Assembly: GCA_963821505.1 (NCBI GenBank)
Contig: CAWGEH010000034.1
Location: 62,001 to 126,000 of the forward strand
Direction: 5' to 3'
DNA from: VAZQ01 sp963821505
GTDB lineage: Bacteria; Pseudomonadota; Alphaproteobacteria; Rhizobiales; Xanthobacteraceae
Length of the DNA: 64,000 nucleotides
Of the stretch, positions 1-8,945 are shown piece by piece; position 1 is the first letter of the stretch, and every line of letters begins with the position of its first letter. A program made the translations under genes and the position numbers. Under the pieces are notes generated by a model. That model made no database searches. It was given only the letters and a program-made list of their open reading frames with translations, and was not told the origin of the DNA.

Positions 1-771
1 GGCGACCAGCAGGCCGCGACGGTAGGGCAGGGCTGTTTCAAGCCCGGCATGATGAAGTCGACCTATGGAACCGGCTGCTTCGCGCTCCTCAACACCGGCG
101 ATCGGCCGGTCGCGTCGAGCAACCGTCTTCTGACCACGATCGCCTATCAGCTCGCCGGGCGGCGCACCTACGCGCTCGAGGGCGCGATCTTCATCGCCGG
201 AGCGGCCGTGCAATGGCTGCGCGACGCGCTCAAGGTCATCGGCGCAGCACCCGAGGTCAACGCGCTCGCCGCGGCGGCCGACCCGGGCGAACAGCTCTAT
301 CTCGTTCCCGCCTTCGTCGGGCTCGGTGCACCCTGGTGGGATGCGCAGGCGCGCGGCGCCCTCTACGGCCTCACGCGCAATTCGGGCGCTGCAGAGCTCG
401 CGCGCGCGACGCTGGAGGCGGTCGGTTATCAGACCCGCGACTTGCTCGAGGCCATGCGCGCCGACTGGCCGGCGGCGGGCGCGGATACGGTGTTGCGGGT
501 CGACGGTGGCATGGCGGCAAGCGACCCCACCATGCAATTTCTGGCCGACATCCTGGGGGCGCCGGTCGACCGTCCGCTCGTGATGGAGACAAGCGCGCTC
601 GGTGCCGCCTATCTCGCAGGCTATGCCGCGGGATTGTGCCCGGATTTGCCGGGCTTTGCCGCCATGTGGAAATGCGAGCGGCGTTTCCAACCGCACATGG
701 ACGTTGCCACGCGCGAACGCAAATGCGCCGGATGGCGCGACGCGGTCATGCGCACGTTGAGTCGACGCTGA
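1..771 (+). CDS. glpK: Glycerol kinase, C-terminal part (truncated by window edge)
   Basis: The reading frame is open from base 1 and starts inside the protein with GDQQAATVGQGCF, the conserved glycerol-binding and hinge region of FGGY-family glycerol kinases. Further matches are YGTGCF, the FVGLGAPWWD stretch, and the ATP-site motif LRVDGGMAASDPTMQFLADI with the ETSALGAAYLAG helix near the C-terminus. The enzyme phosphorylates glycerol to sn-glycerol 3-phosphate in the cytoplasm. About half of the usual roughly 500 residues is visible; the N-terminal half lies upstream of the window. An internal ATG pair at 49 is not the true start. The next gene, an ABC ATPase, begins 86 bp downstream, so co-transcription is possible but not shown. 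Confidence 0.93.
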   Translation, partial: GDQQAATVGQGCFKPGMMKSTYGTGCFALLNTGDRPVASSNRLLTTIAYQLAGRRTYALEGAIFIAGAAVQWLRDALKVIGAAPEVNALAAAADPGEQLYLVPAFVGLGAPWWDAQARGALYGLTRNSGAAELARATLEAVGYQTRDLLEAMRADWPAAGADTVLRVDGGMAASDPTMQFLADILGAPVDRPLVMETSALGAAYLAGYAAGLCPDLPGFAAMWKCERRFQPHMDVATRERKCAGWRDAVMRTLSRR

Positions 772-857
772 CGCGGCGGAGCGCGTTTGCCGGCGCGGTC
801 CACCGGCCGATGCATGACGCTGTTGAGCCCCACGCCGTGTGCCGTTAGCGTGGCGGC

Positions 858-2033
858 ATGGGGAACAGCGACGCCGACGACACGACGAACGACCCGAGCC
901 GGCGGCGGGCGCACCGCGCGTTTGCGCCGTGGACGGACCGCAACGCGCGGGCGCTGGTGCGGTTCGACGGCGTGAGCAAGCGTTTCTCCGGCATGGCCGC
1001 GGTCGAGCGCGTATCGCTCGATATTTTCGCCGGCGAATTTTTCGCCCTGCTCGGCCCTTCGGGCTGCGGGAAGACCACGTTGCTGCGCCTTCTCGCCGGT
1101 TTCGAGACGCCGGACGAGGGGCGCATCCTGCTCGGCGGCGAGGATATCGCGCCGGTGCCGCCGTATCGCCGGCCGATCAACATGATGTTCCAGAGCTATG
1201 CGTTGTTTCCGCACCTCACGGTCGAGGGCAACATCGCCTTCGGGCTCAAGCAGGAACGCCTTGCGAAAGCCGAGATCACCGCGCGGGTCGAGGAGATGCT
1301 GGCGCTGGTCCGGCTCGAAACCTTCGCCCGGCGCAAGCCGCACCAGCTCTCCGGCGGCCAGCGCCAGCGCGTCGCGCTCGCGCGCTCGCTGGCGAAGCGC
1401 CCGCGCGTCCTGCTGCTCGACGAGCCGCTCGCGGCGCTCGACAAGAAGCTGCGCGGCGAGACGCAGTTCGAGCTGATGCAGCTGCAGGCGAAGCTCGGCC
1501 TGACGTTCATCATCGTCACCCACGACCAGCAGGAGGCGATGACGGTCGCCGACCGGATCGGCGTCATGGACCATGGCCGCCTGATCCAGGTCGCGACTCC
1601 GCCCGAAATCTACGAGCGGCCGAACTCGCGCTGGGTCGCGGACTTCATCGGTGACGTCAACCTCATCGAGGGCCGCGTGGTCGAGGTGGGCGCGCCGGGA
1701 ATGCTGATCGCGAGTGCCAGTGCCGGGCAGCTGCGCGCGCCCTCGTCCACGGATGCGAAACCGGGCGATACCGTGTGGGTGGCGCTGAGGCCCGAGAAGG
1801 TACGCATCGCGCACGAGCCGCCGCTGGCGGCGGGCGAGAATTGCGTGGCTGGGCAGGTCGGGAGTATCGGTTATCTCGGTGATCTCTCGATCTACAAGGT
1901 GCGGCTCGACACCGGATTCGTCATGAAGGCGACCGTCGCCAACGTGACCCGGCTGGCCGTAAGGCCGATCGGCTGGGATGAGCGCGTGTGGCTCACCTGG
2001 GCGCCGGACGCGGCCACGATGCTGACGCGATAG
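858..2033 (+). CDS. potG: Spermidine/putrescine-type ABC transporter ATP-binding protein (PotG/PotA-like)
   Basis: This 391-residue protein has Walker A GPSGCGKTT (residues 66-74), Q-loop FQSYALFP, signature LSGGQ (164-168), Walker B RVLLLDEP (183-190) and the switch-region VTHDQQEAM. After about residue 260 comes a TOBE-type domain (NLIEGRVVEV onward) typical of PotA/PotG/UgpC-class ATPases. It should hydrolyse ATP to drive polyamine-type uptake with the two permeases that follow at 13 bp and 2 bp spacing, which implies one operon. The first roughly 35 residues are a poorly conserved extension, so a later start is possible. No periplasmic binding protein (PotF) is visible; it may lie upstream or elsewhere. 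Substrate is inferred from family membership only. Confidence 0.9.
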   Translation: MGNSDADDTTNDPSRRRAHRAFAPWTDRNARALVRFDGVSKRFSGMAAVERVSLDIFAGEFFALLGPSGCGKTTLLRLLAGFETPDEGRILLGGEDIAPVPPYRRPINMMFQSYALFPHLTVEGNIAFGLKQERLAKAEITARVEEMLALVRLETFARRKPHQLSGGQRQRVALARSLAKRPRVLLLDEPLAALDKKLRGETQFELMQLQAKLGLTFIIVTHDQQEAMTVADRIGVMDHGRLIQVATPPEIYERPNSRWVADFIGDVNLIEGRVVEVGAPGMLIASASAGQLRAPSSTDAKPGDTVWVALRPEKVRIAHEPPLAAGENCVAGQVGSIGYLGDLSIYKVRLDTGFVMKATVANVTRLAVRPIGWDERVWLTWAPDAATMLTR

Positions 2034-2046
2034 CGGGTAGGGCACG

Positions 2047-2979
2047 GTGCGTGGAGCGACGAACAGTGGCGGCGGCCACAACGAAGGTTGGGGCGCACGG
2101 CTGGTCGTGCTCATCCCTTATCTCTGGCTTGTCGTCTTCTTCCTCGCCCCGTTTCTGATCGTGTTGAAGATCAGCTTTTCGCACACGGCGATGGCCCAGC
2201 CGCCGTATTTGCCCGTGTTCGATTTTGCCGCCGGCCGGGAGGGGCTCAAGGAATTTTTCACCGCGCTGTCATTCGAGAACTACGCCCTCCTCGGCTCCGA
2301 CTGGCTCTACCTCGCCTCCTATCTCAGGAGCCTCGAGATTGCCGCCGTCTCGACGGCGTTGCTGCTCCTGATCGGCTTCCCGCTGGCCTACGGCATGGCG
2401 CGCGCGCCGCGGCGGTGGCAGCCGGCGCTGTTCGTGCTGGTGGTGTTGCCGTTCTGGACCTCTTTCCTGATCCGCATCTACGCCTGGATCAACATTCTCC
2501 AACGCGACGGACTGCTGAATCAGGTCCTGCTTGCGTTGCGCGTCGTCGACGAACCGCCGGCTTGGCTCTCGACCGATACCGCCGTCTATATCGGCATCGT
2601 CTATTCCTATCTGCCGTTCATGGTGCTGCCGATCTACGCCACACTGGAAAAGATGGACGAGACGCTGATCGAGGCCGCCGCCGACCTCGGCTGCCCGTGG
2701 TGGAAAGCATTCTGGCTGGTGACGCTGCCGTTGTCGCTGCCGGGCGTGGTCGCGGGAGCATTGCTTTGCTTCATTCCGATCGTGGGCGAATTCGTCGTCC
2801 CGGATCTGCTCGGCGGCTCGCAGACCATCATGATCGGCCAGACGCTGTGGACCGAATTCTTCGCCAACAGGGACTGGCCGGTCGCGTCGGCGGTCGCGGT
2901 CGTACTGCTGTGCCTGCTCGTCGTGCCGATCGTGGTCTACCAGCGGATGCAGACCCGTGATCTCGCAGGGGGACGCTGA
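2047..2979 (+). CDS. potH: Polyamine-type ABC transporter permease (PotH-like)
   Basis: This 310-residue inner-membrane protein uses a GTG start 13 bp after the ATPase gene. The first membrane segment, LVVLIPYLWLVVFFLAPF, followed by LIVLKISFSH, closely resembles the PotH N-terminus. About six hydrophobic segments are visible. The EAA loop reads EAAADLGCPWWKAFW (about residues 210-225) and is the contact site for the ATPase. The GSQTIMIGQTLWTEFF stretch is also characteristic of PotH. Together with the following PotI-like permease it should form the heterodimeric channel. Polyamine specificity is inferred. Confidence 0.9.
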   Translation: MRGATNSGGGHNEGWGARLVVLIPYLWLVVFFLAPFLIVLKISFSHTAMAQPPYLPVFDFAAGREGLKEFFTALSFENYALLGSDWLYLASYLRSLEIAAVSTALLLLIGFPLAYGMARAPRRWQPALFVLVVLPFWTSFLIRIYAWINILQRDGLLNQVLLALRVVDEPPAWLSTDTAVYIGIVYSYLPFMVLPIYATLEKMDETLIEAAADLGCPWWKAFWLVTLPLSLPGVVAGALLCFIPIVGEFVVPDLLGGSQTIMIGQTLWTEFFANRDWPVASAVAVVLLCLLVVPIVVYQRMQTRDLAGGR

Positions 2980-2981
2980 CC

Positions 2982-3791
2982 GTGCGCAAGGCGTCCTGGT
3001 TCAACATCGGCTCGGTCGCGCTCGGGCTTGCCTTCCTTTATCTGCCGATGGTCATTCTGGTGATCTACTCCTTCAACGCCTCGCGGCTCGTCACGGTCTG
3101 GGGCGGCTGGTCGGTGCGGTGGTACATTGAGCTCCTCCATGACCGCGCCATGCTCGAGTCGGCCTGGGTGACGCTGCGCATTGCCTTGTTGTCGGCGACC
3201 GCGGCCACCGTGATCGGCACGCTTGCGGCCGTTGCTCTGGTGCGGCTCGGACGTTTCCGTGGTCGTGTGCTGTTTACCGGCATGGTGTACGCCCCGCTGG
3301 TCATGCCCGAGGTGATCACGGGACTCTCGCTGCTGCTGCTGTTCGTGGCAGTCGACATCGATCGCGGTTTCTGGACCATCACCATCGCGCACGCCACGCT
3401 GACGTCATGCTTCGTCACGGTGGTCGTGCAATCCCGGCTCCTGACCTTCGACATGAGCCTCGAAGAAGCAGCGATAAATCTCGGCTGTCCGCCGCTGCGG
3501 ACCTTTCAGACCGTGACCTTGCCGTTGATCGCGCCGGCGCTGGCGTCGGGTTGGATGCTCGCTTTCACGCTGTCGCTCGACGATCTCGTGGTCGCGAGCT
3601 TCACCACCGGCCCCGGTGCGACCACATTGCCAATTCGCATCTATTCCGAGATTCGCCTCGGCGTGAAACCGGAGGTCAACGCCATCTGCTCGATCCTGAT
3701 TGCGATTGTCGCAATCGGGCTTGCCGCCGCTTCGTTGCTGGCGAAATTTCACGTCGGACGCGGCGGAATCAGCGGGATCCCCGCCCGGTGA
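2982..3791 (+). CDS. potI: Polyamine-type ABC transporter permease (PotI-like)
   Basis: This 269-residue permease starts at GTG two bases after the potH-like stop, which suggests translational coupling. It shows the PotC/PotI pattern: N-terminal segment LGLAFLYLPMVILVIYSFNAS, an EAA loop EEAAINLGCPPLRTF (about residues 160-175), and the C-terminal LSLDDLVVASFTTGPGATTLP that is highly typical of PotI. Six membrane segments are expected. It completes the ATPase-permease-permease set. The operon ends here: the next gene is on the other strand 93 bp away. Confidence 0.9.
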   Translation: MRKASWFNIGSVALGLAFLYLPMVILVIYSFNASRLVTVWGGWSVRWYIELLHDRAMLESAWVTLRIALLSATAATVIGTLAAVALVRLGRFRGRVLFTGMVYAPLVMPEVITGLSLLLLFVAVDIDRGFWTITIAHATLTSCFVTVVVQSRLLTFDMSLEEAAINLGCPPLRTFQTVTLPLIAPALASGWMLAFTLSLDDLVVASFTTGPGATTLPIRIYSEIRLGVKPEVNAICSILIAIVAIGLAAASLLAKFHVGRGGISGIPAR

Positions 3792-3884
3792 GGAGAGCCA
3801 TGGCGCTGCGCCGGCATTCGGCGTGGAGCTAAGACTGCCGGGTCGCATGCCGGCCCGGCCCCGAGCGGGCAGCTGCAGCGAACC

Positions 3885-5921
3885 CTATCGCGCGTTTTCC
3901 GGCGCCTCGTCCGCGGGCGGCTCCGCTTTCGCCGGCGTGGTTTGCGCCGCCCCGGCGTTCTCGTCCGGCGCAGACGCGCCGGCCAGCGCCGGCGCCGTTG
4001 CCGCGGGCGTAGCGGCGGTGGGCCGGGCCGGAGCCGCGCCCGTCAGCCGCTCGATTGCCGAGCGCACGGAATCGCGCGAGCTGCGGTTGCGCACGGCATC
4101 CAGAATCGGGGCCGCCGCGCCCGAACGTTGAATGCGACTCTGCGGGTCGGGCAATATGATCGGATCGTCCCAGGGTCCCTGCACCATGAAGGGAAGCTCG
4201 AATGTCGGCACGCCCGCGGTCGCGCTGCTCGCCGCCACCGACAACAGGCTTGCGGTTCCCCTGAGATCGAGCTCGCGCGCAGGAATCGAGGCAGATCCCG
4301 TCAACGCGAGACCGACGCTTGGCCCTTCCATGCGGACGTGTTCGACATTCGCCACGCCTTGGACGATCTTGAGGTTGACCGTCAGCGCGTCGTACGGCGT
4401 TTTCCCGGTCCGGAACTCGCCGCCGCCGGAGAGCGGCCGGCGCTCGATGCGCTTGAGCAACTGCTCGACGTTGAATCCGGCGATCGCACCCTTGAGGCTG
4501 GTGAGGCCCGCCGTGCCGTTCAGGGCCTTGGTCAAGTCGTAGACGCTGCTGCCGGAGCTATCGATCGCGAAACCGAAGTTGCCTTTGCCCTCGAGCCGTC
4601 GAATGCCGAAGATCTCGCCGAGACACTGCTCGAGGTCGACATTGGTGAATTGCAGTTGGGCCTTGAAGTCGGCGCCGGCGGGCGATTTGGCAAGTCCGAA
4701 CGTTCCCTTGACCACGCCTCCGAAGGCCTGGGATTCGCCTACTGCCACCGTAAGATTGCCGCCGCGCAGATTGGCCGCCACTGCCGTGCGCCCGAGCTTG
4801 GCATTCGCGACAGTGACGCGGGCGGCCGACAGCCTGAGATCGATATGCAGGCCGTCGAGCCCATCGAGCGCGATCGGCTTGCTGTCCCAGCCCCGCTCGC
4901 CGCTGGTCAGCAGGCGGACGGTCGAGACATAAGGCGTCAAATCGAGCCCTTCGGCCGCGAGCGTCCCTTGCAAGGCTTGCCGTCCGTCGAAGGTCAGCAC
5001 GCCTTCGCCGACATTGCCGTCGAGTTCGACATTGACACCGGAAAGCCCGATCGTGCCGCCGACCACGTTGGTTTGCGCCTTGAGCGCGAAGCGCCCGAAC
5101 CCGCCACCGGGCGGGGGCTGCTGGCCGGCCCAGCGCAGCGTGCTGCGCAAGGACGCGGCATCCGCGGCTAGCGTGCCCTCCATTCTGAGCGTGGGCCGGT
5201 GGCTGATGTAGCCGTCGAATGCGAACTTGAACGGCGCGCCGGCGAGGCGGACCTTGAGCCCGGAGCGGTCGCCGTGCAGGGTGGCAACGAAGTCGGTGAA
5301 GCTGATGGTGGCGTCGATCGGCTCGTCATGCCAGGCCAAACGGCCGGTGGCCGCGAAGCTCTTCGAGATCGACGGCCAGGCCAACGCCATTTCCACGTTC
5401 GCGAGCGTCTCCACGATCTTGTAAGCTTCGTCGCGCAGGATGACGGTGCCGTCCTCGATCCGGATCTCTGAAAACGACGCCGTCCGGCCCGGGCTGGGCT
5501 TTAGGTTCTGCGCCAGCGTGGCGATGTGGCCCGACCAGTTCGAGCTGCGGTCGGCGTTGAAGACGATGGCGATGGTCGGGCGCACCAGCGACACGTCCGC
5601 GATCTCGACGCGTCCGATCAGAAAGGGAAAAAACCGCAGGCGCGCGACGACCTGCTCGGCGGTGAGCGCAGGCGCGCCGGTACGATTGTCGCCGAGGCTC
5701 ACATCGTTGAAGCGGACGGTGCCGGTCGGGAACAGCGACACCGAAACGGCTCCGCGAAGGACCGGGTCGAGGCCGGTGACGGCGCGAATTTCGGCCTTCA
5801 CCGCCTCGCGCACCGCGTCTGCGGGCATCAGAAATGGCAAGATCACGAGAGTACCGACGCCGGCGGCGGCCAAGGCCAGAATAGCAAATCCAAGGCGTTT
5901 GATGCCAACGGCCGCGGTCAC
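3885..5921 (-). CDS. AsmA family protein
   Basis: This 678-residue protein opens with one hydrophobic anchor (about residues 8-32, IKRLGFAILALAAAGVGTLV), then LMPADAVREAVKAEIRAVTGLDPVLRGAVSVSLFP, the classic AsmA N-terminus. The rest is a long, beta-rich, repetitive region of the AsmA/bridge-like type (VRFNDVSLGD, VSLVRPTIAI, TASFSEIRIEDG). The C-terminal roughly 60 residues are Ala/Pro low complexity. AsmA-like proteins are inner-membrane-anchored periplasmic proteins linked to phospholipid transport and outer-membrane homeostasis. The start is GTG at 5921. It stands alone, convergent with the potI-like gene. Family assignment is firm; the cellular role is inferred. Confidence 0.88.
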   Translation of the reverse strand: MTAAVGIKRLGFAILALAAAGVGTLVILPFLMPADAVREAVKAEIRAVTGLDPVLRGAVSVSLFPTGTVRFNDVSLGDNRTGAPALTAEQVVARLRFFPFLIGRVEIADVSLVRPTIAIVFNADRSSNWSGHIATLAQNLKPSPGRTASFSEIRIEDGTVILRDEAYKIVETLANVEMALAWPSISKSFAATGRLAWHDEPIDATISFTDFVATLHGDRSGLKVRLAGAPFKFAFDGYISHRPTLRMEGTLAADAASLRSTLRWAGQQPPPGGGFGRFALKAQTNVVGGTIGLSGVNVELDGNVGEGVLTFDGRQALQGTLAAEGLDLTPYVSTVRLLTSGERGWDSKPIALDGLDGLHIDLRLSAARVTVANAKLGRTAVAANLRGGNLTVAVGESQAFGGVVKGTFGLAKSPAGADFKAQLQFTNVDLEQCLGEIFGIRRLEGKGNFGFAIDSSGSSVYDLTKALNGTAGLTSLKGAIAGFNVEQLLKRIERRPLSGGGEFRTGKTPYDALTVNLKIVQGVANVEHVRMEGPSVGLALTGSASIPARELDLRGTASLLSVAASSATAGVPTFELPFMVQGPWDDPIILPDPQSRIQRSGAAAPILDAVRNRSSRDSVRSAIERLTGAAPARPTAATPAATAPALAGASAPDENAGAAQTTPAKAEPPADEAPENAR

Positions 5922-6096
5922 GACGCGTCTTTCTCAAATGTTCGAGGGTCAACAGCCCGACTATTCCAAGGGAGATCCAGGGTACAAACTTCCACCCCGA
6001 GCGGGAAAGCTTGCAATTGCTCTGTGACGCTTTCGTGGCCGGCCGATGAACTAATCCGACCGTAATTTCAGGCTTTTACCGCCATCGAGGTTGATG

Positions 6097-6744
6097 CTAG
6101 AGCGCGTTTGCGACGTGATAGCTCGCTTCGGTCTTGCTGCGAATCTCCTCAAGCGTGGAGCCGGGCGCCAGTTCGACCAAGGTCATTCCGCCGCCCCCCT
6201 TCTTGTCGATGGTAAAGACGCCGAGGTCGGTGATCACCACGTCGACGACGCCGGCGCCGGTCAGCGGCAGGGTACAGCGCTTGAGCAGCTTGGCCTCGCT
6301 CTTGGCCGAATGCTCCATCACCACCACGACCTTCTTGACCCCGGCGACGAGGTCCATGGCGCCCCCCATGCCCTTCACCATCTTGCCCGGGATCATCCAG
6401 TTTGCGAGGTCGCCGTTCTCGGCGACCTGCATGGCTCCGAGAATCGAGAGGTCGATGTGTCCGCCGCGGATCATGGCGAAACTGTCGGCCGACGAGAAAT
6501 AGCTCGTGGTCGGGATCTCGGTAACCGTCTGCTTGCCGGCATTGATCAGGTCGGGGTCCTCTTCGCCCTCGTACGGGAACGGACCGAATCCGAGCATGCC
6601 GTTCTCGCTTTGCAGCTGGACGCTCATACCCGCGGGGATGTAGTTCGAGACCAGCGTCGGGATGCCGATACCGAGATTGACGTAGAAGCCGTCGCGCAGT
6701 TCCTTGGCGGCGCGTTCGGCCATTTGGTCGCGAGTCCAGGCCAT
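6097..6744 (-). CDS. scoB: 3-oxoacid (succinyl-CoA:acetoacetate) CoA-transferase subunit B
   Basis: This 215-residue subunit has VNLGIGIPTLVSNYIP and the catalytic SENGMLG motif, with the presumed nucleophile Glu47 that carries the CoA thioester. Later stretches GGHIDLSILGAMQV, GDLANWMIPGKMVKGMGGAMDLVAG and LGVFTIDKKGGGGM are typical of SCOT beta subunits. With subunit A it moves CoA from succinyl-CoA to a 3-oxoacid such as acetoacetate, linking ketone-body or PHB turnover to central metabolism. The start ATG at 6744 overlaps the scoA stop (TGATG), so translation is coupled. A longer upstream in-frame extension lies inside scoA and is not used. Confidence 0.94.
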   Translation of the reverse strand: MAWTRDQMAERAAKELRDGFYVNLGIGIPTLVSNYIPAGMSVQLQSENGMLGFGPFPYEGEEDPDLINAGKQTVTEIPTTSYFSSADSFAMIRGGHIDLSILGAMQVAENGDLANWMIPGKMVKGMGGAMDLVAGVKKVVVVMEHSAKSEAKLLKRCTLPLTGAGVVDVVITDLGVFTIDKKGGGGMTLVELAPGSTLEEIRSKTEASYHVANAL

Positions 6745-7475
6745 CAGACTTCCTCTCCAGTTCCTGCCGGCGCCGCGGTGCGCTTGCGCACGGTCCGCTG
6801 CTCGATGTGCTTCACTGCGTTGGGCACGTGCACCAGGCGCTTGACATAGACGCCCGGCGTAATGATGTGGTCGGGATTGATATCGCCGGGCTGCATAAGG
6901 TGCTCGACTTCCGCCACCGTCACCTTGCCGGCGGTCGCCATCATGGGATTGAAGTTGCGCGCGGTCTTGCGGTAGACGAGGTTGCCCTCGGTGTCGCCTA
7001 TCCAAGCATGGACGATCGAAAGGTCGGCCACAATCCCGCGCTCCAGAACATAGCGCTCGCCGTCGATCTGCCGCTCCTCCTTGCCCTCAGCGATCATGGT
7101 GCCGGCCCCGGTTCGGGTGAAGAACGCCGGAATACCGGCGCCGCCCGCACGAATGCGCTCGGCCAATGTGCCCTGCGGATTGAATTCGATCTCGAGTTCA
7201 CCCGCGAGGTACTGTTGCGCGAAGGTCTTGTTCTCGCCGACATAGGACGAGATCATTTTCTTGATCTGCCGGGTATCGAGCAGAAGGCCGAGTCCGACGC
7301 CGTCGATGCCCGCGTTGTTGGAAACGACCGTCAGATTCTTGACGCCGGAATCGCGGATGGCCTGAATTAAGGTTTCCGGAATGCCGCAAAGCCCGAAGCC
7401 GCCGGCCATGATCAGCATGCCGTCCTTCAACAGGCCGGCGAGCGCTGCCCGGGCATCGGGATAGACCTTGTTCAT
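6744..7475 (-). CDS. scoA: 3-oxoacid (succinyl-CoA:acetoacetate) CoA-transferase subunit A
   Basis: This 243-residue subunit begins MNKVYPDARAALAGLLKDG and carries the CoA-transferase family I glycine motif GGFGLCGIPE (about residues 25-34), then VVSNNAGIDGVGLGLLL, SSYVGENKTFAQQYL and the C-terminal EVEHLMQPGDINPDHIITPGVYV, all hallmarks of SCOT A subunits. The ATG at 7475 is chosen because homology starts there; in-frame codons further upstream encode no recognisable sequence. It is the first gene of the scoAB pair. Confidence 0.94.
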   Translation of the reverse strand: MNKVYPDARAALAGLLKDGMLIMAGGFGLCGIPETLIQAIRDSGVKNLTVVSNNAGIDGVGLGLLLDTRQIKKMISSYVGENKTFAQQYLAGELEIEFNPQGTLAERIRAGGAGIPAFFTRTGAGTMIAEGKEERQIDGERYVLERGIVADLSIVHAWIGDTEGNLVYRKTARNFNPMMATAGKVTVAEVEHLMQPGDINPDHIITPGVYVKRLVHVPNAVKHIEQRTVRKRTAAPAGTGEEV

Positions 7476-7889
7476 GAATCCCCCAGTTGGATGGAGCGCC
7501 GAGGCCGTCCGGGGCGGAGGCGTCGGCGGTCGGCCGGCGGAATTTTCTACCGCGCTGCGGCAAAGGCTGCAATGTCCGTCGCCGTCGGTCGCCCGGGTGA
7601 CCACGCCGGCCCCGCGAGCGGGCGGGTCGTTTGCGCCGCGCCTGGAGGTTTGCGCGATCGAGCCGCGCGGCGGTGATTGACAGCATCAAGCCTGCGCGCC
7701 GCCGATACTCGTGCGCGCCGATATCGCTGAGCGTTGCGGCAAGACAAGCGAGACGCCAACCGCGATCGCGTGTCGCGTCGGCGGGCGGCGATGCGCCAGC
7801 CGAGGGGCCTATGGTTGCGCGCCAAGGCGCGGCGCATGCGCCGCGAGTTGGCTCGTTCCGCGCCGGCGGGCGCGAGCCCGCAACCGATC
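7476..7889. other. Non-coding stretch upstream of scoA
   Basis: About 410 bp lie between the scoA start and the end of the DUF1194 gene. Open frames here have no recognisable protein features and look like high-GC background. The stretch should hold the scoAB promoter, but no convincing -35/-10 pair, operator or hairpin was found. Confidence 0.5.
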
Positions 7890-8655
7890 TCAGCGCATGA
7901 CGATCCGCGGCCTCGACGAGAGCAAGGCGATCTCGGCGATCAGCTTCTTGATAATGGCTCGGCCGAACGAGTTGAAGTTCTCCGCCACCAGGACGAACGC
8001 GCCGGGTCCGCCGATGACATGGTCTTGGTAATATTTCTCGAGTTCCGCCGGGTGGGTTGGTATGCTCGGCGTTCCACGGCACGGGCCGCTCGCTCAGAAT
8101 GACGAGACCATTGATCACGATTCCTTTGGCGACGGTCTCGTCGCGGGCGAGCTTCACGTCGCGGCCCGCATTGTTGGTGCCATCGCCCGAGACGTCGATG
8201 GTGCGGCGCGCGCCTTCGACCGGCGCGCGCTCCAATTGAGCGGCCGCGAACTCGATCCCGCCGCTGATCGAAGTGCGGTCGGCGAACGATCGGGGCAATT
8301 CCAGGAGTTGGTCGCCGAATTTACGGGCCGGGCTGGGACCGTCGATGATGGTCCAATCGATCACAAGCTTCTGCGCGCCGAAGCCCGACCATTCGATGAA
8401 GCAGAGCGCAATGCGCTGTTGCGGACCGGATTTGATCGCGTCCATCACCTGCGGATCGGAGATCGCCGCCGCATAGCCTTCGCGTTGCAGCAGGAATTTC
8501 GGATGATCGATGCTGCGCGAAACGTCGGACGACAGCGCGAGCAAGAGGTCGACTTGCTCGGCGGCAAGCGCGCATGTCGTGGACATCAGAGCCAGCGCAG
8601 TCAGCGCCAGCAGGCACCGCACCAGCGCCAGCGTGCATCCAACCACGCGGTTCAT
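7890..8655 (-). CDS. DUF1194 family (VWA-like) secreted protein, frameshifted
   Basis: Translation from ATG 8655, with GGAGG 6 nt upstream, gives a signal peptide ending near ALMSTTCALA, then the DUF1194 core EQVDLLLALSSDVSRSIDHPKF, YAAAISDPQVMDAIKSG, CFIEWSGFGAQKLVIDW, ISGGIEFAAAQLE and RRTIDVSGDGTNNAGRDV (MIDAS-like). After HTNPPG near 8050 the frame breaks. One frame over, the expected end continues: ELEKYYQDHVIGGPGAFVLV, NFNSFGRAIIKKLIAE, and a stop at 7890. Removing one G at about 8050 restores a protein of about 254 residues. The function of DUF1194 is not known; a periplasmic VWA-type binding role is inferred. Single-base assembly error or recent inactivation are both possible. Confidence 0.78.
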
Positions 8656-8945
8656 GATCGTCCTCCAGGACTTCGCCACCGCCGTGTCGTGAGCCACGGC
8701 GTCGTGTCCTTCGAATGATAGCCGATTCCGACCGCCTTGCGCATGGGGTAAGGTGATCTCGAGGAGCGTACCAGCCTTCGGTTGCACCTTCGCTCCGCCG
8801 CCGACGCGGGCGCTATCAGCATTTTGACGATGATTTCCAATGCTGCCGCCTGCCGCGGTCCATGCCACGCGGGCGCGGGGCGTAGTCAAAGCCGGTACAA
8901 CCTTGATCGCCAATGCATGCCTCGGTGCGGGAGTTCGCGCAATCT

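Noticed and set aside
621..2114. A 497-codon minus-strand frame opposite the glpK end and potG
   Set aside because: It spans two well-supported plus-strand genes and has no recognisable content.
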